A model generated the notes under the pieces. It made no database searches. It was not told where the DNA came from and worked only from the letters and a program-made list of their open reading frames with translations. Below are positions 10,474-23,165 of a stretch of 64,000 bases of DNA, in pieces; position 1 is the stretch's first letter, and each line of letters begins with the position of its first letter. The DNA lies in contig NC_088300.1 of assembly GCF_032854445.1 (NCBI RefSeq), positions 65,324,984 to 65,388,983 on the forward strand, read 5' to 3'. Source of the DNA: Liolophura sinensis. Lineage: Eukaryota; Mollusca; Polyplacophora; Chitonida; Chitonidae. A program made the position numbers and the translations under genes.

Positions 10474-10548
10474 GAAATAAGTGAATGAATGAATAAATAA
10501 CTAAGCAATAAATAAATAATTCAATAATTCAATAAATAATAGACAATA
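10474..10548. repeat. AATA-rich simple repeat
   Basis: GAATGAATGAATAAATAACT and AATAAATAAATAATTCAATA tracts, with a second TTTATTCATT-led patch (10637-10695, ATGGTGTATAACGTC) resembling an inverted SINE end. Confidence 0.6.
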
Positions 10549-11724
10549 TTATTCAAGACGGTTATAACATTAATGTAACATTCGCCATGGAAAAGATGCA
10601 GTAATTAATCAAACGAATGCGGTTTACTGAGGCCTATATCTATTTATTCATTCTGTATGGTGTATAACGTCAAACTGTACAAATTTTCACTTAGGTTTAC
10701 TTCTGCTACTCCGGTTCTGCTACTCCATCCCAAGCGAAGCGGCGAGAGCTAGATTTAGTATTTAACTGGGTCGAACGATTACTTTGAAGTGAATTAGAGC
10801 GAATTATTGACGTGTGTTTAAGTGCAATTGTAGACATATACATCCAATGAAAGGACAGTACAACGAACAGTTAAATTCTATTTTGTGTCAGTAATAACCA
10901 CGCGTTGCCTACCTTAAAACGTTATTTAATAAACGTTCACATCTTCGTGTACAATTCTGAGGCAAGATCCTCTTCAGATTGGTAAAACAATGAAAGCCGT
11001 GAAGCACTAATCCACTAACAATTCATTCCACTTTACACATTTCTGAAGAAATTTATTAGTTTTGTAAATTATCACACACATAATTTGTTGCTAATACATT
11101 GTTCAGACAGTACTTTGCAATTTGTAAATTCAATGCTAAGGACTCTTGCAACGCGCTCGAGTCCTATTGTTGCATCCTTTCTTTTTTTTGTGCTTAACAC
11201 AGTGAGTTAATGTTGGGGGGGGGGAGTAATTTGAACTACGGAAGATATTCTTTTTTTCCATATTTGTTCACATATTGTCAAGCCATATGTTAGATAAGTT
11301 GGAATATACATGTATTATTGTAAATGGATACAGATTATGTACAGTGTTCTTCCATGGAAAGTTCAGCGATATTTACTTCAGCCAACAGCATGTCGTACAA
11401 TTACACTCAGTTAAGAAAGGGGCATCTGTCTATCAGTTTAGCTTTGTAATAAATATTTATTAAAGACACTGCCATATATTCACGGTATAATTCGTAAGAC
11501 AAAACTGGCTTCAAATAGCAACATCAGACGGGAAAGGAGATTGTCCTTTGCATTTAACGGCATAAAGTAGGCTGACAGCAACGAAAATTTTAGCTTGGCC
11601 TATTTCATGGGTTACACCTGGTATATAACAACTTCAACAGCATACCGGGGAATCCCGTGCGTCATTTCGCAGGCGATCTGTCCCTGTGAGCAGGTTGGCA
11701 ATCCCATCTAGTTGCAAGGGACTC

Positions 11725-11853
11725 TTTATTTGTTTATTGATTTCATTCGTGTTTTGCGCTATACTCAAGAATAGTTAACTTCTGCGACGGCAGCCAGCAT
11801 TATGGTGGGAGGAAACCGTGTCTAGAGTCCGAGGCAAACCCTCGACCATCTCC
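11725..11853 (-). mobile_element. SINE-A 3' half
   Basis: ACTCAAGAATAG, GCCAGCATTATGGTGGGAGG and CCCTCGACCATC, inverted; diverged. Confidence 0.8.
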
Positions 11854-12009
11854 ATGCAACATTCACTGTAAAGATGCTTTACAAAGAACAGTTTTTTTTA
11901 ATTACAAGCATCATATATCAAAAAATTAATCCGTATATTCGTTACTGATGGAGGTTTATCCGGTGTATACTTTACAGAGAAGGATTCTGATTACAGTTGA
12001 ACCAAACTC

Positions 12010-12060
12010 TATTTATTTATTTATTTGATTGATTTTTCACGCCGCACTCAAGAATATTTA
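12010..12060 (-). mobile_element. SINE-A extreme 3' end
   Basis: TATTTATTTGATTGATTTTT, then CGCCGCACTCAAGAATATTT; only the tail and last ~30 bases remain. Confidence 0.65.
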
Positions 12061-14242
12061 AACCCTGTATAATATCAACCCACATTAACATGCAGGAAAA
12101 GAATTTTGCAGCATTAGATTTTTGTGAGATTCCGCGAAGCTAATCAGGAATATAAAATGACCTAAAAAACTAAAATTTTATGATGTGCTACTTCAACTTT
12201 ATTTGTGTCATTTTGGTAGTGCTCAGAAGCCTTTCAATATTAAGAAGGCGATAAGTGTGCAGGATTTATTTTTTCTGACAGATATTCTCAAGGAGAGCAC
12301 GCAATCTATGCTGTAAAAATGGCAGGCTTAGCACCCGGCTGTCTTCGGGTTACAGAGCAAGGTAAGTTATTTGTGGGATACAGAGCTTAAAGCAACATGG
12401 TGCACAGAAGTCATGACTAAACTGGTTCGACTAATCTCGAAACATTGACCACCTATCTGTAACTGTGCCCATCAATCTAACCTTCACCAGAAGCTAGTTC
12501 AATCAGGCGCATTAGAAATTTGAAGGGACCTTGACGGAGGGATGAGTGAGGGTAAAGCTTGTGGATGGGGTGTTAGGATCGACGATTTCACTTCGTAATT
12601 CATCATCTTGTACGGCCGCGTGGCTGTTTCACCTTCTCGCAAAATAGTGTCAACGGATCGCAATTAGGCTGGAAGCGAACGACTGTTGTTGGCTCCTGCA
12701 GGGGACCTGCTAATGTGTATAAGGCCTCGTCTGTTCCTAAAATCATCCTCTCTCCCACCGACTGTCTTCATACGCCTAGTCACATGCACGCCATATGGAG
12801 GTAGAATATGTTACACCGGAGTTTTAAAACAGTCTGCCCCTGAATATGCAGGAATATAACTAATATTAATTGAAGTAATCCTGAGTATAGCAAGAATCTG
12901 AATTTAGGAACGCCTTGAACCACAATTAAAGTGAGCACATGGAATAAGGGCTCCCACCATTACCACTCTCTTTTGCATGCAGTTATGACGCATTCACATT
13001 AAATGATGTTTATTGAAATTTTAAATAGAATAGCGCCTTGAATTGTATTTAAAATCCATCATGTGCACATGCATCCGTGGATTACAGGATGCTAACAATC
13101 GATATACATAAAACGTTGAATTTTAGGTCAGGAAAGGGGGCGTTTACGAATGACTACCAAGCTAAAAGATTGAGTTCAGTTAATTCTCAATGGTGGTTTG
13201 GGTCTGGATATGAACTATATATACACTGAATACCATGTGTAAAGTGTTGAGCTATGTGCGTATCCGTTTCCTTTGGATTAAAGTGAAAGAAATCAAAGGA
13301 CGAAGAAGCGAGAATCCGTGGGAAGACCATTGGACGCTATATCGAATAACTTTACTTATTTTCTTAGCTATGTTCTTAGCTATGAGTGAAATGTTTGAAT
13401 AATGTATAAAAACCCGTGAGAAGGATTTCCTTCTAATGTAGACATAGAATTCAAAACACATTGTTTTACATCATTGCCAACAAACATGCAATGCGAAGCA
13501 CAAGTTAAAGACTTTTTTTGCCCTTTTCAGTGTTTCTTACTTAGTTTTTCCCAATTTAAAATTACCATGCAGGGACACCGTTGAAGGCCTCTTTCCATTA
13601 ATGTGGTTAAAATCTTGACTTCTGGTCGTCTTTTGTTTGAAGACGTTTATAGTTTAATCTAAGCTTTCGGAATATAAGAGATTGGTGTAAGGCGAATTGG
13701 AATCGGTTTCATACTCAAGAATGTTTCATACTCAAGAGTGCACGATTGATCTACCGAATGACTTTTGGCAAGTTACTGGCGACTGGACTTTCTCACATCT
13801 GACGTTGTCATGTTGACGAAGGACAGACAAGTGCATGTCCGGTCTTGAACGAACGTCAGACCTTGAAAACCGCTATAAGCGTATATATAGTGAAGCGCTT
13901 ATTGTCACAAAGGCCTCATGAAGAATGATGTCCGTGACATTTGAAATCCATTGTCCAAGGCAGTATAAAGAAGTGTAATCGAAAGATATCCATAAATCTT
14001 ATACGTCCTTTGTGATCAGAATCTATGCTATGTTAAATGTTGTACCTAATGTGTTAAGCAATGAACGCATTCAGCTTTGAAAACCTTTTTTTCTGGATTA
14101 AGGTCAAATCATATATCAAAATATGAAACTATTTTTACCATAAACTATTTTACTGATGATGTTGGAGTTTTAGTGAAGTGTGTGTGTAATACCCTTTAAA
14201 TATAATGCGTGTTACAAAGGAAAGTCTTCTGTGTAACACATT

Positions 14243-14405
14243 TTGAATAATTGCGCATTCAAGAGAGTTATGTTTTTGAATAATTGTGTATTCAAGGGAG
14301 TTATGTTTTTGAATGCTTGCGTATTCAAGACAGTTATGGTTCTAAATAATTGCGTATTCAAGAGAGTTACGTTTTGGAATAATTGTGTATTCAAGAGAGT
14401 TTTTT
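14243..14405. repeat. 33-bp tandem repeat, five copies
   Basis: Unit ATTCAAGAGAGTTATGTTTT plus TGAATAATTGTGT. Being a multiple of 3, it gives 11-residue periodic frames on both strands (LNTQLFKNITL-like on minus); not a gene. Confidence 0.9.
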
Positions 14406-15064
14406 TTTCTAGCCAACCAGCTGATATATATATGATGGCGTCGCAATTTCAGTGTTCAAACATTTAATAATATTTGGTCAAAAGCCATTAATCAGCATGG
14501 ACATTAATGACATTTTATACTCACTGATATTCAAAGAAAAGGCACAGTTATGTCGATAAATTTTTGTGAAGCTAAAGATAAAAAAAGAAATAAATAATAT
14601 AAGTATGACAGGATGACATTAATTCCGGTGACGAGATTGGTGTCCTTCCTGCATTCCCATAAGCTAGCATGCATGACACAAATATACGCCTGACCGTTTC
14701 TGTGCTGTACGTCTTTAATTATCATATATGAATTCCTAGATAGACTGTATAGCAGTGTCATCACGTCACCTACTTGTTATGACCCACATTTTCATCCTGT
14801 GTAACGCAAAAACGATTTTTAAGAATTACCCTGCCTGCTCAGAAACAAATGGCAAGGGAGATTTCCTGTTAACTGTTCTCCGCTCGTTACAGTTCTACTT
14901 CGATCACAAAGCCGCAGAGGTACATGTGGAAATACGCTTAAGATGTTTTTTTTTTTTTAGTTTTATTTGGTTATGATTTAGGAACCTCAGGAAAAATATG
15001 AAATACTATTGTTATATATAACAAGACAATATATATACAATCCCCTTTGAAAATATATATTCAA

Positions 15065-15148
<84 letters not shown>

Positions 15149-16056
15149 GAAAGCTATATTGCGCGCTGATACTTCAAGACCACAAAGCAGATTACTTGGA
15201 GTTGGAACTGATTATGTGATTTTATGTTTGGCTTCTTAAGCCGACGGCGAGATTAAACGTAGTTGTATACAAAGATTTCACTCAGCATATGCTTTATTCT
15301 GAATCTCCAATAAGGAGTCATCAGTTTTACTGATGTGAGCAGATATAATGTACGTTTTAGCTACTCAATAGATTCGTCATCAAAGAGCTGGCTTACAACA
15401 ATTGACCAAGCCCTGATTTGATCGTGATGGAAAAATCAGCCCTAATTTCCATCATATTTTCTCCAATTACAAATAAAGGCTAGTCCCCACTGATACAGAT
15501 ATTCCATTCATTGGTGATGTTTCGTCGGAAACCAATTCAGTTTTACTAATCGCCACCAATATACAACGGTATAGGAGTGCCATATATAAATGGGAATTGC
15601 TGACACACATCGTATAACGCATGGAATCAGATGGCCGTGCTCATGCTTTATGACTCACATGTCTCGGGTTCAAATTGGACATATTGTCTCCAATATACCA
15701 TTTGCGCACAATCAATTTGGGATTAGTTTCTGATTCCATCATTCTGAAATAAATTGCTCAGGTATAACTTTGGTCTTTCCTCTCTATTGTCATAAAAATA
15801 CAACAGTTTCGCTATGTTCCGAACAAAAGAGAAAGTTTTATGTCTGTATTATGTAGAATAAGGGCAGAAAACCATCTAATCTATTACTTTTTCTTGGTTA
15901 ATAAATCAAACGTATTAACTTCAAATTAATATCTTTAAAATTAGATTTAAATTCTGAAATTTCGTGTGAATAATATATAATGACAAAGTTCATCGTTTGG
16001 CCAGGATTTGGAGGTAACGTGACGAAAGACCATTTATGTTGTATAACAGTTGTGCG
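14406..16056. other. No gene seen
   Basis: Unique AT-rich sequence around the (TA)n tract. Frames 14531-14764 (-) and 14755-14976 (+) are chance-like. Confidence 0.6.
15068..15145. repeat. (TA)n microsatellite, 78 bases
   Basis: Uninterrupted TA dinucleotides; likely hypervariable and able to extrude cruciforms. Confidence 0.97.
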
Positions 16057-16272
16057 GATTCGGTGGCCGAGTGGTAAACGTGGAGGCACAGCATAAAGAC
16101 TCGCGAGCCTTTCACCAATACGGTCGGTGTGATTTCAGATCCATCTCATGGTGGCTTCCTCTCTGGTTGTATATATGTGGAAAGGTCTGCCAACAAACTG
16201 CGGAGGATCGTGTGTTTTCCTCAGGCTCCGCGTGGTTTCCTCCCACCATAACGCTAGCAGCACTACTATACA
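16057..16272 (+). mobile_element. SINE-A-related copy with a divergent tRNA head
   Basis: Begins with GGATTCGGTGGCCGAGTGGT, a Leu/Ser-tRNA-like A-box region, then CACCAATACGGTCGGTGTGA and the body up to CCTCCCACCATAACGCTAGC. The 3' end and tail are lost. Confidence 0.8.
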
Positions 16273-16459
16273 CCCAGAATTCTATACTAAGGGAACCAAA
16301 TGGAAATTCCCCTGTGTTATTTACAGAGTATAACCATCATCGCCTCATTACAACAAGGGAACATCCTGCAAATATGCTAAAATATCGTTTTTGCTGCGAT
16401 GTCATACTCAGAGCAGAGAGACAGAAAGTCCTATCAATTTAACTTTAAAATGACTTGGC

Positions 16460-17045
16460 TACTTACTTTTAGTACGTCTAACGGCAACATGACGCGTCTT
16501 TCTCACTTTTTGAGTAAGAGAACAAAAAGGCGACATTTTTATTTGTTAAATGTTGTCTTTCGGTTGCACGTTTGCCCGAGACCGGGAGTTCCACCAACTA
16601 TTAATTGTTATATGTTTTGCTGGGGAAAAATCCGTGGATTTGCACTAAACGGAGTTTACTGATCAACTCCGGGTATGCGCATATCATTAACTGGAACGCG
16701 ATATTTTAAGTCTAAAATGTTCTTTTGTCACGTTGGCCAAAATGTGCCAGCGCGATAACACAATACTTTAAATGTTTAAAAGTGTCCAAAACTTTAAGAT
16801 GTCACTTTTGGCGCGATGACAATATGCGCCAAGCAGACAACACGGCATTTTAAGTTCAAATATTGTCTTGGCGTACTGACCAAAGCGACGTTTTAGACAT
16901 GTTAAACCATGCCAAAGCTAAGATCTCACTAAAATATCGCCTTTGCGTGTTAGCAACACGTGTATCTCAACAGGGCAGAGATGCGTGGATTTAACGGTAA
17001 AATGGAGCGTCTTTCTTCTATTCAAGTACAAAATAAACGGCAAAG
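16460..17045. repeat. Diverged repeat region with words GACGCGTCTTTCT / GGAGCGTCTTTCT
   Basis: TAACGGCAACATGACGCGTC at 16479-16498 resembles TAACGGTAAAATGGAGCGTC near 16993, and CCGTGGATTTGCAC resembles GCGTGGATTTAACG. In between, GCGATAACAC / GCGATGACAA and TTTTAAGT words recur. Probably an old tandem or duplicated repeat. Confidence 0.4.
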
Positions 17046-17264
17046 CGGACCGCTGGCCACCATTGGCCTTCATACTAACACGCGAATAGATACTCTATTT
17101 TGAAGAACAGGCCACAATTATACAGATATATGATGTGCTTGTCAACAGCACAGACTTCCGAATACTTTTGGCCACAAGTGTCCTCTTTCTTCTCTACTTT
17201 ACTCATGTACACGTATCTTGATTGACGCCAAACATTCGCAAAACAGTAGAGATTATAAGGTCAT

Positions 17265-17395
17265 CCCGTGACCTATAAAGTCACGTGTTCGAATCCAGCT
17301 CTCTCTGTTTGGGCCATGACTTTTACTCGCTAGACTTGTTAGTTCTCTGGCACCGCACAGTATTGCGTTAAATACCAATGAGGTATTTTACTTTA
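17265..17395 (+). mobile_element. Possible tRNA-derived SINE remnant (family C)
   Basis: A B-box-like GTGTTCGAATCCAGCTCT at 17289-17306 is followed ~80 bases later by GCGTTAAATACCAAT, the spacing and ending typical of mollusc-type SINEs. No A box is clear. Confidence 0.35.
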
Positions 17396-18856
17396 TGACC
17401 AAAAATGTTAACCAATATTAAAGATCTTTCTTAACCTTAACGATAAAATTTATTTCAAGTTATAGAAGTACGCAGGATAGTAGTTACGTAACCTCATCGC
17501 AGCACTCGATGTTTTGTAACAATAAATTAAACAATGAATTAATTAAAATACAAAACAGTGGATCATATATATGCTCGTCTGGCATTCCTGAACTTAGAGA
17601 CCATGGTTGTCAAAGCTACCCTAATTCTTCTAATTTTTGGGACCAATATACGCTTTGTATATAATAAGTGTGGCTTTTTTCACATTGTTAGTCCATCTTA
17701 TGAAAAACATATTTAAATCTTTAATTTTCAAGAAATCTGGGAGAGAAGGGTGATTCTTTGCTCCCAGCACTATTAATATCTGTCCTAAAAATTAGAAGAA
17801 TTAACGTAATTTCGAGAAGTTGAAGCATGTGAATCTATCTCACGATTTGACATCATGCATATATGTACGTCGATATTAATGGTTGTATGTCTCCGGATAT
17901 AGTCATTACCCATTGCTGTTTACAGATATTAATTATTTGTCTGATTAGATCCAATGAATTAACTCACATCGGGACAGTCTCCCATAATCAAACGAAACAT
18001 ATACACTATATGTAGAATGTAACAAGTGTAATTCCCTTACAGAACGGATTTGGCATATTGATCAAATCAATACTCTCATCGAGACTCTCACTACGACTGC
18101 CAATCCAGTTCTGGTCATATATAATCAGCATCGCATCAAACCGAACGCACACGCTGATAGAATAGCCCCAGTCAATTTAACGGTGCATGTTGAAGGTACG
18201 AGAAAACTCCGCGCTGCGATCGGCATCAGGTGCTCGGGTCAGGTAGCTATCAGACTTCTGTAATATCAAACGGCACCGATCTGTCTGTTTGTCAGTCCAG
18301 GTGTTATCTCCGACACCTGTGGTATTCCTCCAGGTAGGTATACAAACACCTAATTACATAAGGAAGTACAAAAGAGGATATCGTATTACGCTGATACCAT
18401 ACGGTGATAAGAGCAGCTGCATGCAACGCATTAATGTCCAACAAGTTGTATACAGTTCATGATTTTCAAACTAACATATGTGTTTAGGAGTTTTTAATCG
18501 ATACTCAATCTTCATGATGAACTGCACACACGCTTCATTATCCTTTTCCTGTACATATATACACTGACACATTTTTATAGTGTGTGAAATATAAGGGAAA
18601 CAAAGTTTATGTGTGCAAGCGGAATTTAATACAAAGGAGATATGAATTTACTATAAAATCTAATTCTTTGAAGCATGTAAACCTTTCTCTGTGAAACCAT
18701 GCAGCCTGAACAAATGAACAAAAAACATAAGATTAATTTATTTACTTTTATTCATTTCTTGCAACAGTATTTTTTTTTACATTCAAAGCCAGACATTTAG
18801 GTTTAATCATTTACTTCAACTTACGAGAAAATAAAGGTAATAGATATTTATATCTC
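17396..18856. other. No gene seen
   Basis: Unique sequence. The stretch 18295-18345 (ACACCTGTGG, TCCTCCAGGTAGGTATACAA) loosely resembles 7070-7120 in homeobox intron 1 (CACACCTGTC, CCCCCCAGGTAAATACACAA), too short to interpret. Confidence 0.5.
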
Positions 18857-18895
18857 GAGAGGAAGCCAGCATGAACTCACACGACCGCATTGGTG
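18857..18895 (-). mobile_element. SINE-A head-proximal fragment
   Basis: GAGAGGAAGCCAGCATGAAC and CGACCGCATTGGTG match the inverted head/body boundary. Confidence 0.6.
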
Positions 18896-18956
18896 CTAAT
18901 ATTGAGGTATTTACACGAACAACTAGAATAACACTAACACTAAATTGACAAGATTT

Positions 18957-19180
18957 ATTTTATGACGTCTAATACATTGTATTAAACATCAATGCAATTT
19001 TTCTTTACCTAATTATGCTTAAGCCATCGTGCTAAGGGGCGTGTCCGTAATTTGCTATTATTTAAGCATTGCATGAACAGTTAAAATAAAATTCTGACTG
19101 ACAAAAGTGTGACCATTTGCCAGCTATCACTTTGTCGTCGCTGCTCTGGTTTTACTCTGTACGCTGTACGTCTTTTTTAT
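18957..19180 (+). repeat. Dispersed repeat family E, copy 1
   Basis: Shares in order GACGTCTA, ACATCAATGCAATTTTT, TACCTAATTATGCTTAAGCC, GTAATTTGCTATTATTTAAG, ATGAACAGTTAAAATAAAA, CATTTGCCAGCTATCACTTT and GTCGTCGCTGCTCTGGTTTT with the copies at 49140, 49720, 51985, 52850 and 57500. No coding capacity; probably a non-autonomous DNA element. Confidence 0.75.
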
Positions 19181-20329
19181 TCTCCAACCAGTTCCATGAA
19201 AAAGATTGTGGACTTATTTGATTGTATCTACCTTAGAAACAACATGCCTTTAAAGTGTGCTGACGGTGTAAATATAGCTATAAATAAATCTGCGGAAGAG
19301 GGTCCTGACGTAAATAGCAGCTTAAATAAGTGATAAGTTAATACTTGTCATCTCTGTCATTAAACTAATCTAAATAATGTTATTTATGTACATTTTATGC
19401 GTATTGTTACGTATTTAAGGCTGCAGTCACACTGATAAGTCTGTTTTAGACATTGCCTACCAGCGTCTAAATCGTAACAGTTTAAAAGTATTTAATGATA
19501 CACCTGTAACAAGTTTGGCTATTTTAACTGAATTAAAACGCGATGGGCGAATCACTAAGCATATATAGATGGTATAGCTTGTGGATTCACTGCAGTTCAG
19601 CCTCAGGGCCCAGGTGAAGTCCAATCAAATATCCCGGTGCGGTCAACTGTATCAGGAATATGGGGTGAGTTAACTATTGCAAGACAAGCGCAAGAAATCG
19701 CACTCTGTAATCTCGCGTGTAAATCAGATCATACGAGCCGCAAACGACGCACCCCAACTGCGAGACACAAATTTAATTTGTGGTCAAACAAACAAATCTG
19801 GATCGGGCAAAGAAAACGGTCTTTTACAGGAAGGAAGCTGTCTGATTTGCTCGGATGAGATTGAATGGGTCGCCGCCAGGACACTGGTCAATAATTACGG
19901 CGTATGTAGATTAGTGACAATGCTGGAGCGACCCACAGAGGCGCTGAATCGTGTCTGCTGTCACAAACCACAGACGACCTGGACAAGTGCCTTAATTCCC
20001 TATGAAGTTTGACCATATCTATAAGCTCTGTTTCTCTTTCTTTCTTCTAGTTTTCTTCTGCACCTAACATCTGTTAGGACGTCTGCCTAGACGTATACCT
20101 TTAGATATCACAGATTACAGATCCTGTACCCACGGACAGCTAAAACTAGAGGGCGTTGATTCATTGTGTGATCACTCAATATAGATATTTTGAGTAATTG
20201 TAGATTAGTGACGTGTAGAATTCTTGAATATGGTTTAAATAAAATCGAAATATTGAATCACGCACCTCCTTGTATTTTTTATTGGAGTTACCACAATACT
20301 CTACTTATTAGAATGATTATAAGAACACT
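19181..20329. other. No gene recognised between family E copies
   Basis: Two overlapping frames at 19637-20012 (up to 111 codons) are the longest; no motif, no start context and no homology known to me. Confidence 0.5.
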
Positions 20330-20440
20330 GTTTGACCTAATTCATGCTGAAATCATTGTTCTAATGGGTGTAGAAGTTGCTAATATTTAAGCACTTACAC
20401 AGTTAGAATAAAACCCAAACTGAAGTAAACTGACAAGAGA
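20330..20440 (+). repeat. Family E fragment
   Basis: GTTGCTAATATTTAAGCACT, CAGTTAGAATAAAACCC and AACTGAAGTAAACTGACAAG resemble the central part of family E. Confidence 0.5.
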
Positions 20441-20689
20441 CCGGATACTATCCGTTTTGTTTGATCCTTTGGTAAGTATTACACTCTGGCCTCTACTCGG
20501 CTTGTTCTACATCCCGTCGTCTTTCATATTATACATCATTTGTGAAATATCATTTAAACTGATCATACACAGCTTGAAAATGTGTTTCGTGAATGTGTTA
20601 GAATCAAAAATGTTTTTCCATCCGATTTATAAAATGTAGAAGAGAAATACTTGACAAGATAAATTTACTTATTTATTTGTTTAGTTTGT

Positions 20690-21515
20690 GTCCAGATAAA
20701 TTGAGATATCTATGCGTCAAAACAGACATTAGTATACAAGTTGTCAACCAATAAGGATGTCCCAGGTCAATAATCGCGAGGCCAATTCCCAAAGCGACGT
20801 ATTCTACAAACCAACAACTAAGAAAATATATGAAGTACGATAATATAGGATCAAGCAAAGAGAAACATTCAACCGTATTCATTGGTGTTTGAAAGACGCA
20901 TGGTATGCTCTAGTTGGCTGAGGGAAATCAGTATTGAAATCGTGTACCATGCTAGAACATAAGGTGTCAATAACAAAATATGTATCTCAGTTATTCATAT
21001 ATCCAAAGTGGCGCCTAATTCAGCACGATGAATATACAGCCCCTATATCCCCAGGTTAAGCGGTAGTGTACGCTATTTATTTAAGTATCCAACAGTATAT
21101 ATAAAAGCATACCTTTTGTGATTTTGTATAATCCAATATATCGGAGGTATTTCCGGAACTAGGGGATGTTTATTCATCGTGTTGAATCAGATCGCCACAT
21201 AATCGATGTATCACCAATTGCATTCAAAGCGCAATTAACTGAGATACATATTTTATCATCACTTCGGATACCAGTACAGTGCACGATTTGAATACTGATT
21301 TCACTTTGTCGCCTAGAACATACCTTGTCCCTTTCCAATATCATTGTAAGCCGTTGACTGCTTCTCCTTGCATGATTCTGTCCTAATTTCGTACCTATAC
21401 ACTTTCTTAGTTCTTTGGTGGATTGTGACAGACGCAATTTTGAGAAATGGCCTTGCGATTATTTATCTGGAACGTCCATATTGGTTGAAAACTGTCTGGA
21501 CGAATATCTGTTTGA
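20690..21515. mobile_element. Foldback element, family D: two ~360-bp inverted arms
   Basis: The reverse complement of 21160-21515 aligns over its whole length with 20690-21055, with shared words ATGCGTT/ATGCGTC, CAACCAATA, AATAATCGC, AACTAAGAAA, GAAATCAGTATT, AAATATGTATCTCAGTTA and TTCAxCACGATGAATA. The spacer is about 100 bases. No ORF of note. It resembles a non-autonomous foldback or long-TIR MITE. Confidence 0.8.
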
Positions 21516-21905
21516 ACGCATAGATTGAGTAGTAATTTACTTGTGTTGAATTGGGTGTCGTGCGGGGATCCAAAAATGAATTATTCCATGGTGAGGATAA
21601 TGCATAATGGATCTAAAAATTTTAACATACTGGGTGTCATGGTTCCATAAGATTTCATGGTGCATGAGGGTAAATGGGAAATTGAACATACAGGAAGAAT
21701 TGTTATATTAATTAGGTGTCATAGATCCAAATGTTTAAGAATTGTATTATGATGGTGAGAGCAGAAGGCTATATAGGATGTCTTCAGAATTCTGACATCC
21801 GTGTCCACTAAATGTTCATCCACAGCGCTGAAGTTTTGTACCTGATGCACGGCTCTGTGCATGTTCACTAATTATTGGAGTTGTACGTCAGGTACAATAC
21901 GTATA

Positions 21906-21977
21906 GTTTCCTCCCAATATAACGGTGCAATATTCTTGAGTACGGTGTAAAACACAAACCGAATAAATTGATAAATA
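21906..21977 (+). mobile_element. SINE-A 3' end fragment
   Basis: GTTTCCTCCCAATATAACGG then ATATTCTTGAGTACGGTGTA and an AT-rich tail. Confidence 0.75.
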
Positions 21978-22434
21978 TCACGTATAAATTGTTACATGCT
22001 ATCTATGCAGGAGTTTTAGATCAGACACAATACCTGGATGTTCAGCGGTGACCGTTTTGTGTGTGTGTCCCAACCTGCTATATATACAAATAACTTATAT
22101 CAACGATATCAAAACACAGTAGAAGATGTACATGTATCATAACGTGGGTTACACGGCAACACTATATTTGTTCACACCTAAGTACACTTCTTTGCTTTAC
22201 GACTTAACTAGATTAGCAATTAAAAACAACCAAATTATTTATTTATTTTTCATATGATTGTACTCGATGAAATTTTTTCACATATCTGTCTGTTTAATGA
22301 ATGGATGAAACCTATAGAAATCTAGAATACCTTGATCGATTAACTGACGAATTTCCCTTAGTGCTCTCATCCATGGAGCGAGCTCAATGTGTTGTATACT
22401 TCTGGAAAGCTTGCACAGTTTATCACCAACAAAC

Positions 22435-22547
22435 TTTAGCCAATATGAGAGACTTACAGCATATGGAGAGAAAAACCAGAGTAGCGAAGACTGTGAAAGC
22501 TGGCAAATGGTCACACGTAACCGTTGAAGTATGGCCTTCTGTCAAGA
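22435..22547 (-). repeat. Family E fragment joined to a SINE-A end
   Basis: ACCAGAGTAGCGAAGACTGT, AAAGCTGGCAAATGGTCACA and GTAACCG match the inverted E end seen at 52890. At about 22548 the sequence switches to SINE-A. Confidence 0.6.
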
Positions 22548-22637
22548 CTTTCCTCCCATCATAATGCTGGACACGGTCGTAGAAATGAAATATTTTTGAA
22601 TGCGGCGAAAAACACTAAATAAATAAATAAATAAATC
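22548..22637 (+). mobile_element. SINE-A 3' end with tail
   Basis: TTTCCTCCCATCATAATGCT, GAAATGAAATATTTTTGAAT and an (AAAT)n tail. It joins directly to a repeat-family-E fragment on its left. Confidence 0.8.
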
Positions 22638-22944
22638 TATCAATACCACGTGCAAGTGGCCATACCATCGAGCGCTTTAGACAGCTTAGGCTGACACCAA
22701 GGTCCAGACAATGTACTGAACGTGGCGGAATCTCCAGTTCCGTATTCCTAGGCTGGGATTAAAGCCATACCTGTCTTAGCAAACTGAAAGACAAACATCA
22801 TAACCACTCTGTCACTACCAGTCCTAGATTTACGATTAATACATTTTTAAATAAGAGTTTCTTTGGACCATGTCTGTATATAATTGTTGCTTAGCTCACG
22901 TTTTAAAACAAAATGTACTTTTTTCAACATCTTTTCATATACTT

Positions 22945-23165
22945 ATTTACATACAAGCCATTGCGGAACGGGTATTTTGCATCGGAGTCACTGAAATCTG
23001 GCAAGTTCTTTCCTTGACTGTCCGATCTTCTTGCTTTCTATAGTTTCTTTGTTCTTTGGTAATTTTGTGAATTGGTCTAGCGATTATTGACTTGGAGCGC
23101 CCAGTATGGTTTCCGATTGGTATATGGACAGCTTAGCTTTTCTCCTGGTTTATACATCAATGACC
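22945..23165 (+). repeat. Family D fragment
   Basis: TTTCTTTGTTCTTTGGTAAT, GCGATTATTGACTTGGAGCG and CCCAGTATGGTTTCCGATTG follow the order of the foldback right arm. Confidence 0.6.

Larger units (their letters stand above)
9584..14242. other. Upstream non-coding region of the homeobox gene
   Basis: Largely unique AT-rich DNA with only SINE-A remnants at 11725-11853 and 12010-12060 and an AATA tract. No ORF over ~70 codons and no recognisable gene. A plausible place for cis-regulatory sequence, without direct evidence. Confidence 0.6.

Noticed and set aside
14212-14467. Frames on both strands with LNTQLFKNIT / NNCVFKRV repeats
   Set aside because: 11-residue periodicity from the 33-bp tandem repeat.
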